From Streptococcus castoreus DSM 17536 (GTDB lineage Bacteria > Bacillota > Bacilli > Lactobacillales > Streptococcaceae), in the NCBI RefSeq assembly GCF_000425025.1, contig NZ_AUKZ01000019.1:1-35709 (forward strand): a DNA stretch of 35,709 bases. The letters are read 5' to 3'. A program made the translations under genes and the position numbers. This document shows, piece by piece, positions 1 to 8,844 of the stretch. A model generated the notes under the pieces. It saw only the letters and a list, made by a program, of their open reading frames with translations, was not told the origin of the DNA and searched no databases. Positions within the stretch are counted from its first letter, which is position 1; each line of letters opens with the position of its first letter.

Positions 1-1
1 A

Positions 2-244
2 TCTAAGACAGTAACTATTCCTGAGAATATAGAATTCACCTTCATTCCACCCTATACACCTGAAATGAACCCTATTGAACAAGTATGGTCAGAGATTCGC
101 AAACGTGGTTTCAAAAATAAGGTATTTAGAACTCTAAGTGCGGTAATGGATAAACTTCAGGAAGTTATTCAAAACTTATCTTCTGCTCAACTCAAATCAA
201 TTGTACATAGAGATTGGACATCGGCTATTTTTCATTTTAATTGA
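2..244 (+). mobile_element. IS630-family transposase, C-terminal part (open at window edge)
   Basis: An open frame runs in from the window edge to a TGA stop at 242-244 and gives 80 residues. It contains the motif FIPPYTPEMNPIEQVW, which is the last catalytic-acid block of IS630/Tc1-type DDE transposases: the proline-rich PPYxPxxNPIExxW with the final Glu. It ends in RDWTSAIFHFN. Only the 3' end is visible, so whether the element is complete upstream cannot be told. It would have catalysed cut-and-paste transposition. I saw no clear terminal inverted repeat between 245 and 330. Confidence 0.85.
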
Positions 245-312
245 GTATAAATCAGTAATTGAGGACGCTTACCTTTTTAAAGGGTGTTTTGTTGAAGTTG
301 GGTGGTTAATTG

Positions 313-343
313 TTGTCAATTTTTCTTATCATTCTGATATAAT
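313..343 (+). promoter_or_regulatory. Promoter of the D,D-carboxypeptidase gene
   Basis: A TTGTCA -35 box lies at 313-318 and an extended -10 (TG at 335-336, TATAAT at 338-343) follows, with a 19-base spacer. The expected start of transcription (about 349-351) coincides with the ATG at 351, so the message may have almost no leader. Confidence 0.6.
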
Positions 344-350
344 ATGATTT

Positions 351-1604
351 ATGAAAGATATTGTGAATAGAATGATAAAGAAAGGGTGCAATCTTTTAGT
401 CTTTCTGACGTGGTTATGGGTAAGTTCGCCTGTCCTTGCTAAAGATTTTCAAGTAGGGGCTGAGCATGCTATTGCAGTAGAGGCAGCATCCGGCAGGGTC
501 TTGTATGAAAAAGATGCTCAAACCCCAGATGCTATTGCTTCACTGACAAAACTAGTGACCGTCTATCTTGTTCTTAATAGGGTTAAAGTAGGACAAGTTA
601 ATTTGTCTGATCAGGTTAGTCTTTCAGATTATGCTTTTGGATTGACTGCTGATAGGTCATTAAGCAATGTGTCTTTGGAAAAGAAACCTTATTCGATCAA
701 AGATCTCCTAACAGCCTGTCTAGTTGCAAGTTCTAACAGCGCAGCTATTGCGTTAGCTGAACATGTGGCGGGCTCCGAGCCAAAGTTTGTGGATCAAATG
801 AGAGAACAACTTGCTCGGTGGGGAATTCGGAATGTTAAGATAGTTAATGCTTCTGGATTGCCAAACGAAATCTTGGGGGATAATCGTTATCCGGGCTCTT
901 CTTTAGAGGAAGAAAATGAAATGAGTGCTCAAGATCTTGCGATTGTGGTCATGCACCTATTGGACGATTTTCCTGAGGTTTTAAACATTACCAAGCAAGC
1001 AGAGGCAGATTTTGCAGGTACAAGGATTAAAAGTTTTAATCGCTTATTACCTGGTAGAGATTATGGAAGAAAAACAGTTGATGGTCTAAAAACAGGAACT
1101 ACAGAAATGGCTGGACATTGTTTGATAACCACATCTACTGAAAATGGTATGCGTGTTATTACGGTTATAATGAATGCTGACGGTTCAGAGCAAGAACAAA
1201 ATACTCGCTTTGAGCAAACCAATTGTTTGTTGGACTATATTAATCAAACTTATCAACGATATACCATTTTGAAAAAAGGGCAAGTAATCCCTCGAAGAAA
1301 TCTTCTTGTCAAAAATGGGCGGGAAAAAACGGTAGCTATTTACCCCGATAAGGACCTTACTTTGGTATTACGTCATGGTGAAAAGCTTCCATCATCTAAA
1401 TATTTTGCGATTTCAGAAGATTCTCTTTTAGCGCCTATTGTGAAACATCAGACAGTTGCTTATCTGATTTCTCCAAGGGTAAAAAGTAAGTTAATTAGGT
1501 ATCTGAAGTCACCTGAACGCATAGCTATCAAAGGGAAATGGTCGGTTGGAAAAAACTTTACTCTGCAGATTTGGTGGCAACAGTTGGTAGAGAAATTCAA
1601 ATAG
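351..1604 (+). CDS. dacA: D-alanyl-D-alanine carboxypeptidase (low-molecular-weight PBP, DacA type)
   Basis: 417 residues. A basic start and hydrophobic stretch (about residues 10-30, ending VLA-KD) form a signal peptide. The penicillin-binding fold follows with all three active-site motifs: SLTK (S64, K67), SSN (127-129) and KTG (247-249). After the transpeptidase domain there is a PBP5-type beta-rich domain (about 300-390). The C-terminal segment (about 398-417, QIWWQQLVEKFK) looks like the amphipathic helix that peripherally anchors such enzymes to the membrane. It trims the terminal D-Ala from peptidoglycan stem pentapeptides outside the cell. The ATG at 351 has no Shine-Dalgarno and sits right at the predicted transcript start; the alternative in-frame ATG at 372 (residue 8) also lacks one. 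The gene stands alone and ends before a strong terminator shared with the converging deacetylase gene. Confidence 0.9.
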   Translation: MKDIVNRMIKKGCNLLVFLTWLWVSSPVLAKDFQVGAEHAIAVEAASGRVLYEKDAQTPDAIASLTKLVTVYLVLNRVKVGQVNLSDQVSLSDYAFGLTADRSLSNVSLEKKPYSIKDLLTACLVASSNSAAIALAEHVAGSEPKFVDQMREQLARWGIRNVKIVNASGLPNEILGDNRYPGSSLEEENEMSAQDLAIVVMHLLDDFPEVLNITKQAEADFAGTRIKSFNRLLPGRDYGRKTVDGLKTGTTEMAGHCLITTSTENGMRVITVIMNADGSEQEQNTRFEQTNCLLDYINQTYQRYTILKKGQVIPRRNLLVKNGREKTVAIYPDKDLTLVLRHGEKLPSSKYFAISEDSLLAPIVKHQTVAYLISPRVKSKLIRYLKSPERIAIKGKWSVGKNFTLQIWWQQLVEKFK

Positions 1605-1633
1605 TTATTTCTTATTCAGAATGATATTTGTAA

Positions 1634-1684
1634 GCTAAAAAGCTAGGTGATAAGAAAAACGTTCTTATTGCCTAGCCTTTTTAT
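1634..1684. terminator. Bidirectional rho-independent terminator
   Basis: A 15-base-pair stem (1642-1656 with 1662-1676, two G-U pairs) has a 5-base loop, is preceded by a run of A and followed by CTTTTT. It sits between two converging genes and reads as a terminator on both strands. Confidence 0.85.
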
Positions 1685-1741
1685 GTTTAAAAGCGATGTT
1701 TTAGGATCTGTTGATTTTTATTGACAGCTTTTATGAGATGT

Positions 1742-2713
1742 TTAAGGTTGGTTCATTGTTGCCAAAAGTGTTTTTGGATTAGTTGTTGGAAGAATTCTGA
1801 TACGTTTGAGAGAGAGGAGACCATCAGCAGCGCTTGCCACTCCTTCATTTGTGGTAACTCCAAGTTTATAGTTAAGACTAGCGGCAATTTGTAAGGTAGT
1901 ATCGCTGTATTGACCAGCTGGATAAGCAATAGCAATGGTTTTTTGATTTAATTTTTTATCAAGATAGTCTTTAGACTCTTTCATTTCAGCAGTTTGAGTA
2001 TCTGGACTAGATTGTTTTAAATCAGGATGATTAACAGTATGATCTTGGAAAGACATGCCTGAATTTTTCATTTCTTTCATTTGGTTGATAGTGAGATTAG
2101 CAGCACTACCTTTTTCGGTTAGACCTGTAATGACGTTGTTAGTTGCTTTGACACCATACTTTTTAAGGATTGGGAAGGCAACATTGTAAAAATCAATCAT
2201 ACTATCATCAAAAGTTAACCAGACAACTTTTTTAGCAGGGAGTTCATTATTGGATAGTGCGCGGTAAGCTTCTTCAGGGCTTAAAAAGTAATAGCCCGCA
2301 TCTTTCATGGCTTTAATTTGACTTTCAAAAAGTTCGGGTGAGACAATTAAATTAGCATTGGCAGCTTCTTCAGGTGCCATAACATGGACAGCATGGTACA
2401 TCAAAATAGGGATTTTAACAGGTTCTTTTTGTTTGCTCCAAGTAATTTTGGGGGTATTAAGTTTTGCGGATTTTTGTTGTGATGTCTTAATTGTTGACTT
2501 GTTAGTACTGCTTTTTGATATGGAAGTGGTGTCTTTTTGGGCGAAGAGACTGATTTTTGGAATGATCCGTGATGCTTTTGATAGGTTTATTTGGGAGTGG
2601 TTTTGATGTAGATAGAAAATGAGTGCTATCCCTAAGGTACAGGTTAATAACAGTATCAGGTTAATAATAGTGAAACATTTTTTTCTTTGGCGTCGTCTAT
2701 GTCTGTTGGTCAT
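1742..2713 (-). CDS. Membrane-anchored polysaccharide deacetylase (NodB / CE4 family)
   Basis: 323 residues. A very basic N-terminus (RHRRRQRKK) precedes one membrane segment (about 16-35) with a short Ser/Thr/Lys-rich linker, so the catalytic domain lies outside the cell. NodB-type motifs are visible: TFDD (167-170, catalytic base and metal Asp), HTVNH (225-229, metal-binding His pair) and YPAGQ (264-268). The extracellular deacetylase most likely removes N-acetyl groups from a cell-surface polysaccharide or peptidoglycan sugar; the exact substrate cannot be read from the sequence. The order of motifs resembles the shorter IcaB/PgaB-like branch more than the long PgdA proteins. Start: ATG at 2713 with AAGGAG seven bases upstream. 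The gene is monocistronic, convergent with dacA and divergent from hom. Confidence 0.85.
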   Translation of the reverse strand: MTNRHRRRQRKKCFTIINLILLLTCTLGIALIFYLHQNHSQINLSKASRIIPKISLFAQKDTTSISKSSTNKSTIKTSQQKSAKLNTPKITWSKQKEPVKIPILMYHAVHVMAPEEAANANLIVSPELFESQIKAMKDAGYYFLSPEEAYRALSNNELPAKKVVWLTFDDSMIDFYNVAFPILKKYGVKATNNVITGLTEKGSAANLTINQMKEMKNSGMSFQDHTVNHPDLKQSSPDTQTAEMKESKDYLDKKLNQKTIAIAYPAGQYSDTTLQIAASLNYKLGVTTNEGVASAADGLLSLKRIRILPTTNPKTLLATMNQP

Positions 2714-2731
2714 CAGTTGCTCCTTCGTTGT

Positions 2732-2737
2732 ATTATA
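2732..2737 (-). promoter_or_regulatory. -10 box of the deacetylase gene
   Basis: TATAAT on the minus strand, about 20 bases upstream of the start codon. No good -35 box is seen at 17 bases, so the call rests on the -10 alone. Confidence 0.45.
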
Positions 2738-2809
2738 CTAATACTATTGTAACATTTTTAGAGTCATTAAGTTTATGAGAATCCAAATTTTTATTTAGTT
2801 ATAAAATTG

Positions 2810-2846
2810 TTATATTCCGTAAAATAAACTTAAAATTTGTTATAAT
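2810..2846 (+). promoter_or_regulatory. Promoter region of hom with a 14-base box shared with murB
   Basis: An extended -10 (TG at 2838-2839, TATAAT at 2841-2846) serves hom. The 14-mer TTATATTCCGTAAA at 2810-2823 occupies the -35 position and occurs identically at 8727-8740, upstream of murB. No canonical -35 is present, which would fit an activator-dependent promoter, but that is inference. Confidence 0.5.
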
Positions 2847-2903
2847 AGGCAAGAAATTGATAATATAGTTGTTGACTAATGGTAGGAGTATTAAGGAGAA
2901 AAT

Positions 2904-4187
2904 GTGGTAGTTAGAATAGCTTTATTAGGATTTGGAACCGTGGCGACAGGACTCCCTTTTCTATTAACTAATAACACTGCTAAGATAAGGTCAGCTGTGG
3001 GTGATGATATAGAAATTGCAAAGATTTTAGTTAAGGATGGGGCTACCAAAGAACATTTACATCACCAAGGTTATGCTTATAATTTTGTGACTTCTATAGA
3101 TGATATTATAGAGGATGATTCTATTGCAATCGTGGTGGAATTAATGGGACGTATTGAACCTGCTAAAACTTACCTTTCTCGTGCCTTAGTAGCAGGTAAA
3201 CATGTCGTGACAGCAAATAAAGATCTAGTAGCTTTGCATGGAAAAGATTTGCTTACTTTAGCTGCCAAACAAGGTCTCGCTTTTTACTATGAAGCAGCAG
3301 TCGCAGGTGGTATTCCAATACTAAGAAGTTTAGCCCATTCTTTTTCAGCCGATAAAATCACAAGTCTTTATGGGATTCTTAATGGAACATCTAATTTTAT
3401 GTTGACCAAAATGGGTGATGACGGTTGGACTTACGAAGCTGCCTTGGCTAAAGCTCAGGAATTGGGTTATGCTGAAAACGATCCGACTAACGATGTGGAA
3501 GGGATTGACGCTGCCTATAAACTTGCTATTTTAAGTCAGTTCGCTTTTGGAATGTCTCTTGATTTTGAAACAATAACACATAAAGGCATCTCATCAATCA
3601 GCCCAGAAGATGTTGCAACAGCAGATCATTTGGGTTATGTGATCAAACTGGTCGGATCAATTCGAGAGTGGCAGTCTGGAATTTATGCCGAGGTAATACC
3701 AACCCTCTTACCCAAAACCCATCAACTAGCTGGTGTTACGAATGTCATGAATGCCGTTTATGTTGAATCACTTGGAATTGGTGAGACAATGTTTTATGGT
3801 CCGGGGGCTGGTCAAATGCCGACAGCTACGTCAGTTTTAGCAAATTTGATTGAAATAGGAAGTCGACTGACTGCCAAATTGCCGATGGCTCCCTTTAATA
3901 GCTTTACAGTTAAGACACGCTTGGCAAAGCCAGAAGATATTTATGGTTCTTACTACCTTGCCTTGAAATGCTCTAATGATAGCGGGGTGCAAGCAGAATT
4001 ACAGAACTTATTTGATACTGGTAAGGCTATTCAAAAAATGCATGAATTTCCTTTAGAAAACCATCGTCAATGTCTTGTTATCGTAACAAAGCAAATGTCA
4101 AAAGTAGCATTTGAAGCTTTTAGTCGCCAACTTAGTGCAAGAACGGATGTGATTATCTTAAATCGTTTTAATGTTTTAGGAGATTAG
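2904..4187 (+). CDS. hom: Homoserine dehydrogenase
   Basis: 427 residues, the usual length. The N-terminal Rossmann domain opens with [10 protein letters not shown] (8-16). The ANKDL motif (104-108) and the family signature [15 protein letters not shown] (192-206) mark the catalytic domain, and a C-terminal ACT-like segment (about 350-427) is the usual site of threonine feedback. It reduces aspartate semialdehyde to homoserine with NAD(P)H in the cytoplasm. Start choice: an ATG at 2902 runs straight into a stop (ATG TGG TAG). The reading frame therefore begins with GTG at 2904, five bases after AAGGAG at 2893-2898. thrB follows one base after the stop, so the two were an operon. Because thrB is frameshifted here, homoserine may accumulate or serve methionine synthesis only. 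Confidence 0.95.
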   Translation: MVVRIALLGFGTVATGLPFLLTNNTAKIRSAVGDDIEIAKILVKDGATKEHLHHQGYAYNFVTSIDDIIEDDSIAIVVELMGRIEPAKTYLSRALVAGKHVVTANKDLVALHGKDLLTLAAKQGLAFYYEAAVAGGIPILRSLAHSFSADKITSLYGILNGTSNFMLTKMGDDGWTYEAALAKAQELGYAENDPTNDVEGIDAAYKLAILSQFAFGMSLDFETITHKGISSISPEDVATADHLGYVIKLVGSIREWQSGIYAEVIPTLLPKTHQLAGVTNVMNAVYVESLGIGETMFYGPGAGQMPTATSVLANLIEIGSRLTAKLPMAPFNSFTVKTRLAKPEDIYGSYYLALKCSNDSGVQAELQNLFDTGKAIQKMHEFPLENHRQCLVIVTKQMSKVAFEAFSRQLSARTDVIILNRFNVLGD

Positions 4188-4188
4188 T

Positions 4189-5051
4189 ATGAAAATAAGA
4201 GTGCCTGCAACTTCCGCGAATTTGGGTCCAGGATTTGATTCTGTTGGAGTAGCTGTATCAAAATATTTAGAAATTGATATCTTAGAGCCCATAGATAGTT
4301 GGTTTATCGAACACATGATTTAGGAGATATTCCTTGTGATGAAACGAATTTATTGCTAAAAACGGCTTTAAAGCTTGCCCCAAACATGCTACCACATCGG
4401 TTGAAAATGACCTCTGATATTCCTTTAGCTCGTGGCTTTGGGGCTTCATCTTCAGTAATTGTTGCTGGAATTGAATTAGCAAATCAGCTAGGTCATTTGA
4501 ACCTATCCGTTGATCGGAAACTAGCTATCGCAACAGAAATTGAAGGTCATCCGGACAATGTTGCTCCAGCTATTTTGGGACAGTTGGTTATTGCTTCGCA
4601 GCTAGGAAAAGAAGTTGATTATATTGTTACTTCTTTTCCTAACCTTGCCTTGGTTTGTTTTATCCCAAATTATGAGTTAAAAACAGCAGATTCAAGAAAT
4701 GTATTGCCTAAGCAAATGTCTTATAAGCAAGCGGTGGGTGCCTCGTCTGTTGCTAATCTAGCTATTGCCGCCTTATTGACAGGGGATTTGCAAAAGGCGG
4801 GAAAGGCTATTGAAAATGATCAATTCCATGAGATTTACCGTCAAAAATTAGTCAAGGAATTTCAGCCGATTAAGCAAACTGCAGCGGCAAGTGGCGCCTA
4901 TACCACGTATCTATCGGGTGCAGGACCAACTATTATGGTCTTGTGTGCGCCTAATAAGCAAATGGCTGTTTATCAGGCAGTTAAAAATCTTGGCTTATCT
5001 GGGCAGCTTGAAAATTTAGAGATCGACCGACAAGGGTTGTGCCTTGTCTAA
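4189..5051 (+). pseudogene. thrB: Homoserine kinase gene, broken by a 2-base frameshift
   Basis: The ATG at 4189 opens a good ThrB N-terminus ([19 protein letters not shown] kinase) but stops at 4321-4323 after 44 codons. The rest of the enzyme continues in another frame ([15 protein letters not shown] onward) to 5051. The break lies at 4309-4317, where GAACATGAT, as expected for E-H-D, reads GAACACATGAT. A tandem duplication of CA explains the shift exactly. The ATP-binding loop reads GFGASSS where the family normally has GLGSSSS, so the copy may also have drifted. A late segment, [12 protein letters not shown], is intact. The intact product would phosphorylate homoserine with ATP. A downstream start (for example TTG at 4299) would lose the N-terminal strands and is unlikely to yield an enzyme. 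A sequencing error is the main alternative. Confidence 0.85.
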
Positions 5052-5088
5052 AATGGGATTGGGCTATATTCAGTCAAAAGAGATAGTG

Positions 5089-5131
5089 AAAAAGTGAAAT
5101 CGGTCTTATTTGTCCGCTCTTTCACTTTTCT
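5089..5131 (+). terminator. Terminator after hom-thrB
   Basis: AAAAGTGAAA (5090-5099) pairs with TTTCACTTTT (5120-5129), with CGG/CCG pairing inside. The hairpin overlaps the region just upstream of the folC promoter. Confidence 0.6.
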
Positions 5132-5138
5132 TGTTATA

Positions 5139-5147
5139 TGATATACT
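5139..5147 (+). promoter_or_regulatory. Extended -10 promoter of the fol operon
   Basis: TG at 5139-5140 plus TATACT at 5142-5147 lies 26 bases before the folC ATG. No clear -35 is seen. Confidence 0.55.
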
Positions 5148-5172
5148 AGAACTAGATTTTGTGAGGTGCAGG

Positions 5173-6465
5173 ATGAATTATCAAGAGACACTAGAATGGA
5201 TTCATGGGCAGATCGGTTTTGGTATCAAGCCTGGTTTGGAACGTGTGCTCTGGGTTCTTAATCAGTTAGGAAATCCCCAGGAGAATATCAAAGGAGTCCA
5301 TGTGGTTGGGACAAATGGCAAAGGCTCCACAGTTAATAATTTGCAACATATTTTTACCTCGGCTGGTTATGAGGTTGGTACCTTTACTTCACCTTATATT
5401 ATGGACTTCAGAGAACGGATCAGTTTAAATGGACATATGATATCAAAAGAGGATTTGGTTACGGTAGCCAATCTTATTCGTCCTTTGACAGAACGTTTGA
5501 GTGAAGAAACGAATTTTGGACAAATAACGGTGTTTGAAATAATCACACTAATCATGTTCTTCTATTTTGGCAACATGCATCCTGTAGATATTGCTATTAT
5601 TGAGGCTGGTCTAGGGGGTATGTACGATTCAACCAATGTTTTTCAGGCTATGGTCGTAGTTTGTCCATCTATTGGGCTGGATCATCAAAATATTTTAGGG
5701 CAAACACATGCGGAGATTGCGGCACAAAAGGCTGGTGTCCTTGAGGGTGGTGAAGCACTTGTTTTTGCTGTTGAGGAGTCATCGGCTAGGCAGGTGTTTT
5801 GGGAGAAAGCAAAGCAGGTAGGTGCGTCTATCTGGGAATGGCAAAAGCAGTTTGAAATGAAAAAAACTAAGACGAGTTACACATTTAATAGTCCGATAAC
5901 CACCATCACTGATATTCAACTAGCTATGCCAGGGCAACATCAAGTGGCTAATGCAGCCTTAGCCATTACGACTAGCCTTATTTTACAAGATCGTTACCCA
6001 CAATTAACGGTCGACCACATAAGAGAAGGTTTGGCAAAGAGTTTTTGGTTGGGTCGAACCGAACTATTGACACCAAATCTTATGATTGACGGTGCTCATA
6101 ATAATGAAAGTGTGGCTGCTTTGGTTGATGTTCTAAAAACCAAGTACCAAGATAAAGTGATTCATATTCTTTTTGGGGCTATTGACACCAAGCCAATCAC
6201 AGTTATGCTATCTGCGTTAGAGGAGTTTGGCGATTTGCAAGTTACCACTTTTCACTACCCGAATGCTTATCCACTAGAAAACTATCCCAAACAGTATAAG
6301 AGGGTAGCAGATTTTCGAACCTTTCTTAAACAACAAGAGCAAGCAGGAAAAGATGATTTTTTCCTTGTTACAGGTTCTTTATATTTCATTTCAGAAGTAA
6401 GGCAATACTGGAAAGATACTTTTAAAAAGGACTTATGTGTTGATCCAACAAATATGGTTAAATAA
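5173..6465 (+). CDS. folC: Folylpolyglutamate synthase / dihydrofolate synthase
   Basis: 430 residues from the ATG at 5173, which has GAGGTGCAGG just upstream. The frame is open to a TTG at 5110, but that would place the start upstream of the promoter and terminator. The Mur-ligase-like P-loop VVGTNGKGS (44-52) binds ATP. The central ligase domain carries the EAGLGG segment, and the C-terminal domain begins near IDGAHN. The enzyme adds glutamate to (dihydro)pteroate or folate. It is first gene of the cluster folC-folE-folP-folB-folK, with 21 bases to folE. Because it heads a dihydrofolate biosynthesis operon, a bifunctional dihydrofolate synthase role is likely. Confidence 0.93.
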   Translation: MNYQETLEWIHGQIGFGIKPGLERVLWVLNQLGNPQENIKGVHVVGTNGKGSTVNNLQHIFTSAGYEVGTFTSPYIMDFRERISLNGHMISKEDLVTVANLIRPLTERLSEETNFGQITVFEIITLIMFFYFGNMHPVDIAIIEAGLGGMYDSTNVFQAMVVVCPSIGLDHQNILGQTHAEIAAQKAGVLEGGEALVFAVEESSARQVFWEKAKQVGASIWEWQKQFEMKKTKTSYTFNSPITTITDIQLAMPGQHQVANAALAITTSLILQDRYPQLTVDHIREGLAKSFWLGRTELLTPNLMIDGAHNNESVAALVDVLKTKYQDKVIHILFGAIDTKPITVMLSALEEFGDLQVTTFHYPNAYPLENYPKQYKRVADFRTFLKQQEQAGKDDFFLVTGSLYFISEVRQYWKDTFKKDLCVDPTNMVK

Positions 6466-6486
6466 GACTAAAAAAGGGGAAGACTA

Positions 6487-7053
6487 TTGTCTATTAATAA
6501 AGAGAAAGCTGAGGCAGCTATCTATCAGTTGCTAAAGGCCATTGGAGAAAATCCAGATCGTGAAGGGTTACTCGAAACACCTAAGCGTGTGATTAAAATG
6601 TATACTGAGATGTTTGCAGGACTAGAAAAAGATCCCAAAGAAGAATTTACAGCTGTCTTTACAGAACATCATGAGGATGTGATTATTGTCAAAGACATCA
6701 GTTTTTATTCTATGTGTGAACATCATCTAGTACCGTTTTATGGCAAGGCACACATTGCCTATTTACCAAGTGATGGTCGCGTCACTGGTTTAAGTAAGTT
6801 GGCTCGTGCAGTCGAAGTGGCTAGTAAGAGACCACAATTACAAGAACGGCTGACTTCTCAAATTGCCGATGCTTTGGTAGATGCCCTTCATCCTAAGGGA
6901 GTCTTGGTTATGATAGAAGCAGAACACCTGTGCATGACCATGCGTGGCATTAAAAAACCAGGTAGTAAAACCCTTACGACCACTACTAGAGGCTTATATC
7001 GGGAAAATCGCGCTGAAAGGCAAGAAATTATGGCTTTAATAGCTAAAAATTAG
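6487..7053 (+). CDS. folE: GTP cyclohydrolase I (type IA)
   Basis: 188 residues, normal length. Zinc ligands are visible as C77 and H80 (CEHH motif, 77-80) and C149 (EHLCMTMRG), which identifies the zinc-dependent type IA enzyme. It converts GTP to 7,8-dihydroneopterin triphosphate, the first committed step of folate synthesis. The start is TTG at 6487, preceded by AAGGGGA at 6474-6480; no ATG is available near by. A rare start codon may keep its level low. folP follows after eight bases, so the genes are cotranscribed. Confidence 0.95.
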   Translation: MSINKEKAEAAIYQLLKAIGENPDREGLLETPKRVIKMYTEMFAGLEKDPKEEFTAVFTEHHEDVIIVKDISFYSMCEHHLVPFYGKAHIAYLPSDGRVTGLSKLARAVEVASKRPQLQERLTSQIADALVDALHPKGVLVMIEAEHLCMTMRGIKKPGSKTLTTTTRGLYRENRAERQEIMALIAKN

Positions 7054-7061
7054 GAGGACTT

Positions 7062-7862
7062 ATGAATATTGGACCATTTGTCATTGATGGCAATGCTGCC
7101 ATTATGGGCATTTTAAATGTGACCCCGGATTCTTTTTCAGATGGTGGTTCTTATACCACGATTGAAAAGGCTTTACATCAAGTAGAACAAATGATTGCTG
7201 ACGGGGCTAAAATCATCGACGTTGGTGGAGAATCAACACGTCCAGGTTGCCAATTTGTTAGCGCTGCCGATGAAATTGATCGTGTGGTTCCTGTGATTAA
7301 AGCCATCAAAGAAAAATATGATATTCTGATTAGCATTGATACTTATAAAACCGAAACAGCTCGAGCGGCTTTAGAGGCGGGTGCAGTTATTATCAACGAT
7401 GTGTGGGCAGGCTTGTATGACGGGGAAATGTTTGCCCTAGCAGCCGAATACGATGCACCTATCATTTTGATGCACAACCAAGACGAGGAAGTTTATCACA
7501 ATGTAACTCAAGACGTCTGTGATTTTCTAAGTGTCAGAGCGCAAGCGGCCCTTGATGCTGGTGTGCCAAAAGACAATATTTGGCTTGATCCAGGATTTGG
7601 TTTTGCTAAGTCTGTCCAAAACAATATAGATTTGTTAAAAGGGTTAGAGCAGGTTTGTCAGCTAGGCTATCCTGTTTTGTTTGGCATTTCAAGAAAACGT
7701 GTGGTAGACGCTCTTTTGGGTGGCGATACTAAAGCTAAAGATCGTGATGGTGCAACAGCTGCTTTATCAGCCTACGCCCTTGCAAAAGGCTGTCAAATTG
7801 TCCGTGTTCATAATGTTAAAGCAAATCAAGATATTGTTACTGTGCTTAGCCAATTAATGTGA
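7062..7862 (+). CDS. folP: Dihydropteroate synthase (sulfonamide target)
   Basis: 266 residues forming a TIM barrel. Pterin and phosphate loops are clear: GILNVTPDSFSDGG (16-29), DVGGESTRPG (53-62) and the late GISRKR segment, whose Lys/Arg contact the pterin and p-aminobenzoate side. It joins 6-hydroxymethyl-dihydropterin diphosphate to p-aminobenzoate. The ATG at 7062 is preceded by AGGAG overlapping the end of folE, so translation is probably coupled. I make no statement on sulfonamide resistance because alleles cannot be compared here. Confidence 0.95.
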   Translation: MNIGPFVIDGNAAIMGILNVTPDSFSDGGSYTTIEKALHQVEQMIADGAKIIDVGGESTRPGCQFVSAADEIDRVVPVIKAIKEKYDILISIDTYKTETARAALEAGAVIINDVWAGLYDGEMFALAAEYDAPIILMHNQDEEVYHNVTQDVCDFLSVRAQAALDAGVPKDNIWLDPGFGFAKSVQNNIDLLKGLEQVCQLGYPVLFGISRKRVVDALLGGDTKAKDRDGATAALSAYALAKGCQIVRVHNVKANQDIVTVLSQLM

Positions 7863-7868
7863 GGAAGT

Positions 7869-8228
7869 ATGGATAAAATAAGATTAGAAGGCTGCCGTTT
7901 TTATGGCTATCATGGTGCCTTTCAAGAAGAACAAACCCTTGGTCAGATTTTTTTGGTTGATTTGGAATTATCAGTAGATTTAAGAACTGCCTCATTATCA
8001 GATCAATTAGTGGATACGGTTCATTATGGCTTAATTTTTGATAGTGTTCGCCAACTGGTGGAAGGGGAAAAATTTATTTTGATTGAGCGCTTAGCGGGGG
8101 CTATTTGTGAACAACTTTTTAAAAAATTTCCACCGATTGAAGCAATTAAAATAGCCATTAAAAAAGAAAATCCGCCTATTGCGGGGCATTACAAAGCCGT
8201 TGGTATTGAATTGGAGAGACAACGATGA
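7869..8228 (+). CDS. folB: Dihydroneopterin aldolase
   Basis: 119 residues, the usual size. The motif [12 protein letters not shown] (12-23) carries the conserved Tyr/His/Glu of the pterin site, and the C-terminal [11 protein letters not shown] segment carries the catalytic Lys. It cleaves dihydroneopterin to 6-hydroxymethyl-dihydropterin and glycolaldehyde. The start is six bases after folP, and the stop overlaps the folK start (ATGA, 8225-8228). In streptococci the gene is also called folQ. Confidence 0.93.
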   Translation: MDKIRLEGCRFYGYHGAFQEEQTLGQIFLVDLELSVDLRTASLSDQLVDTVHYGLIFDSVRQLVEGEKFILIERLAGAICEQLFKKFPPIEAIKIAIKKENPPIAGHYKAVGIELERQR

Positions 8229-8716
8229 CCATTGTTTATTTAAGTTTAGGCACTAACATGGGAGACCGAAAGGCTTATTTAAAAAAAGCTGTTGCGTCTC
8301 TTGCTAAGTTACCTCAGACACAATTATTGTCTCAGTCTTTGATTTATGAAACAGTAGCTTGGGGCAAGACAGATCAATCTGATTTTCTCAATATGGCTTG
8401 TCAGTTAGAAACCTCATTAGCCCCAACCGATTTCTTGAAAAAGATTCAAAAAATTGAACAGGCTTTAGGTCGGGTGCGTCATGAAAAATGGGGACCAAGA
8501 ACGATTGACATTGATATTTTGCTATTTGGAGATGACGTCTATCAGACAGCAGATCTGACGATTCCTCATCCTTATATGACCGAGCGTTCATTTGTGCTGA
8601 TTCCTTTATTAGAATTACAAGAAAATTTATGTTTACCAACTAACCAAAAACCGTTAGCAGATTATTTAGCTGCTTTAGACCAGTCGGACATCAAACCTTT
8701 TGACAATAACGCTTAA
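8225..8716 (+). CDS. folK: 6-hydroxymethyl-7,8-dihydropterin pyrophosphokinase
   Basis: 163 residues. The N-terminal [10 protein letters not shown] (6-15) and the ATP/Mg segment [14 protein letters not shown], with its Asp pair, are diagnostic. It transfers diphosphate from ATP to hydroxymethyl-dihydropterin, making the FolP substrate. Its ATG overlaps the folB stop by four bases, so translation is coupled. It is last in the fol operon; murB has its own promoter 60 bases downstream. No convincing terminator separates them, so read-through into murB-pot is possible. Confidence 0.95.
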   Translation: MTIVYLSLGTNMGDRKAYLKKAVASLAKLPQTQLLSQSLIYETVAWGKTDQSDFLNMACQLETSLAPTDFLKKIQKIEQALGRVRHEKWGPRTIDIDILLFGDDVYQTADLTIPHPYMTERSFVLIPLLELQENLCLPTNQKPLADYLAALDQSDIKPFDNNA

Positions 8717-8726
8717 TTTGGCTTTT

Positions 8727-8784
8727 TTATATTCCGTAAAGATTTGTCAAAACAATCGTTATTTTCCCTGAAATTTGATATAAT
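8727..8784 (+). promoter_or_regulatory. Promoter of murB-potABCD with the shared 14-base box
   Basis: An extended -10 (TG at 8776-8777, TATAAT at 8779-8784) lies about 60 bases before murB. The 14-mer TTATATTCCGTAAA at 8727-8740 is identical to the one before hom. A TTGTCA at 8744-8749 is too far from this -10 to be its -35. Confidence 0.6.
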
Positions 8785-8844
8785 AGAGTCGGTTTTGTGC
8801 CGATTTTAACTCGTATGAGAAGTGATAGAAGAAAGAAGGTAACT

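Noticed and set aside
5110..5172. Upstream TTG extension of folC by 21 residues
   Set aside because: It lies upstream of the -10 element and inside the terminator hairpin and lacks a ribosome site; the ATG at 5173 starts the conserved part.
8797..8844. Upstream GTG extension of murB
   Set aside because: It starts only 13 bases behind the -10 box, lacks a ribosome site, and the ATG at 8845 has AGAAGG.
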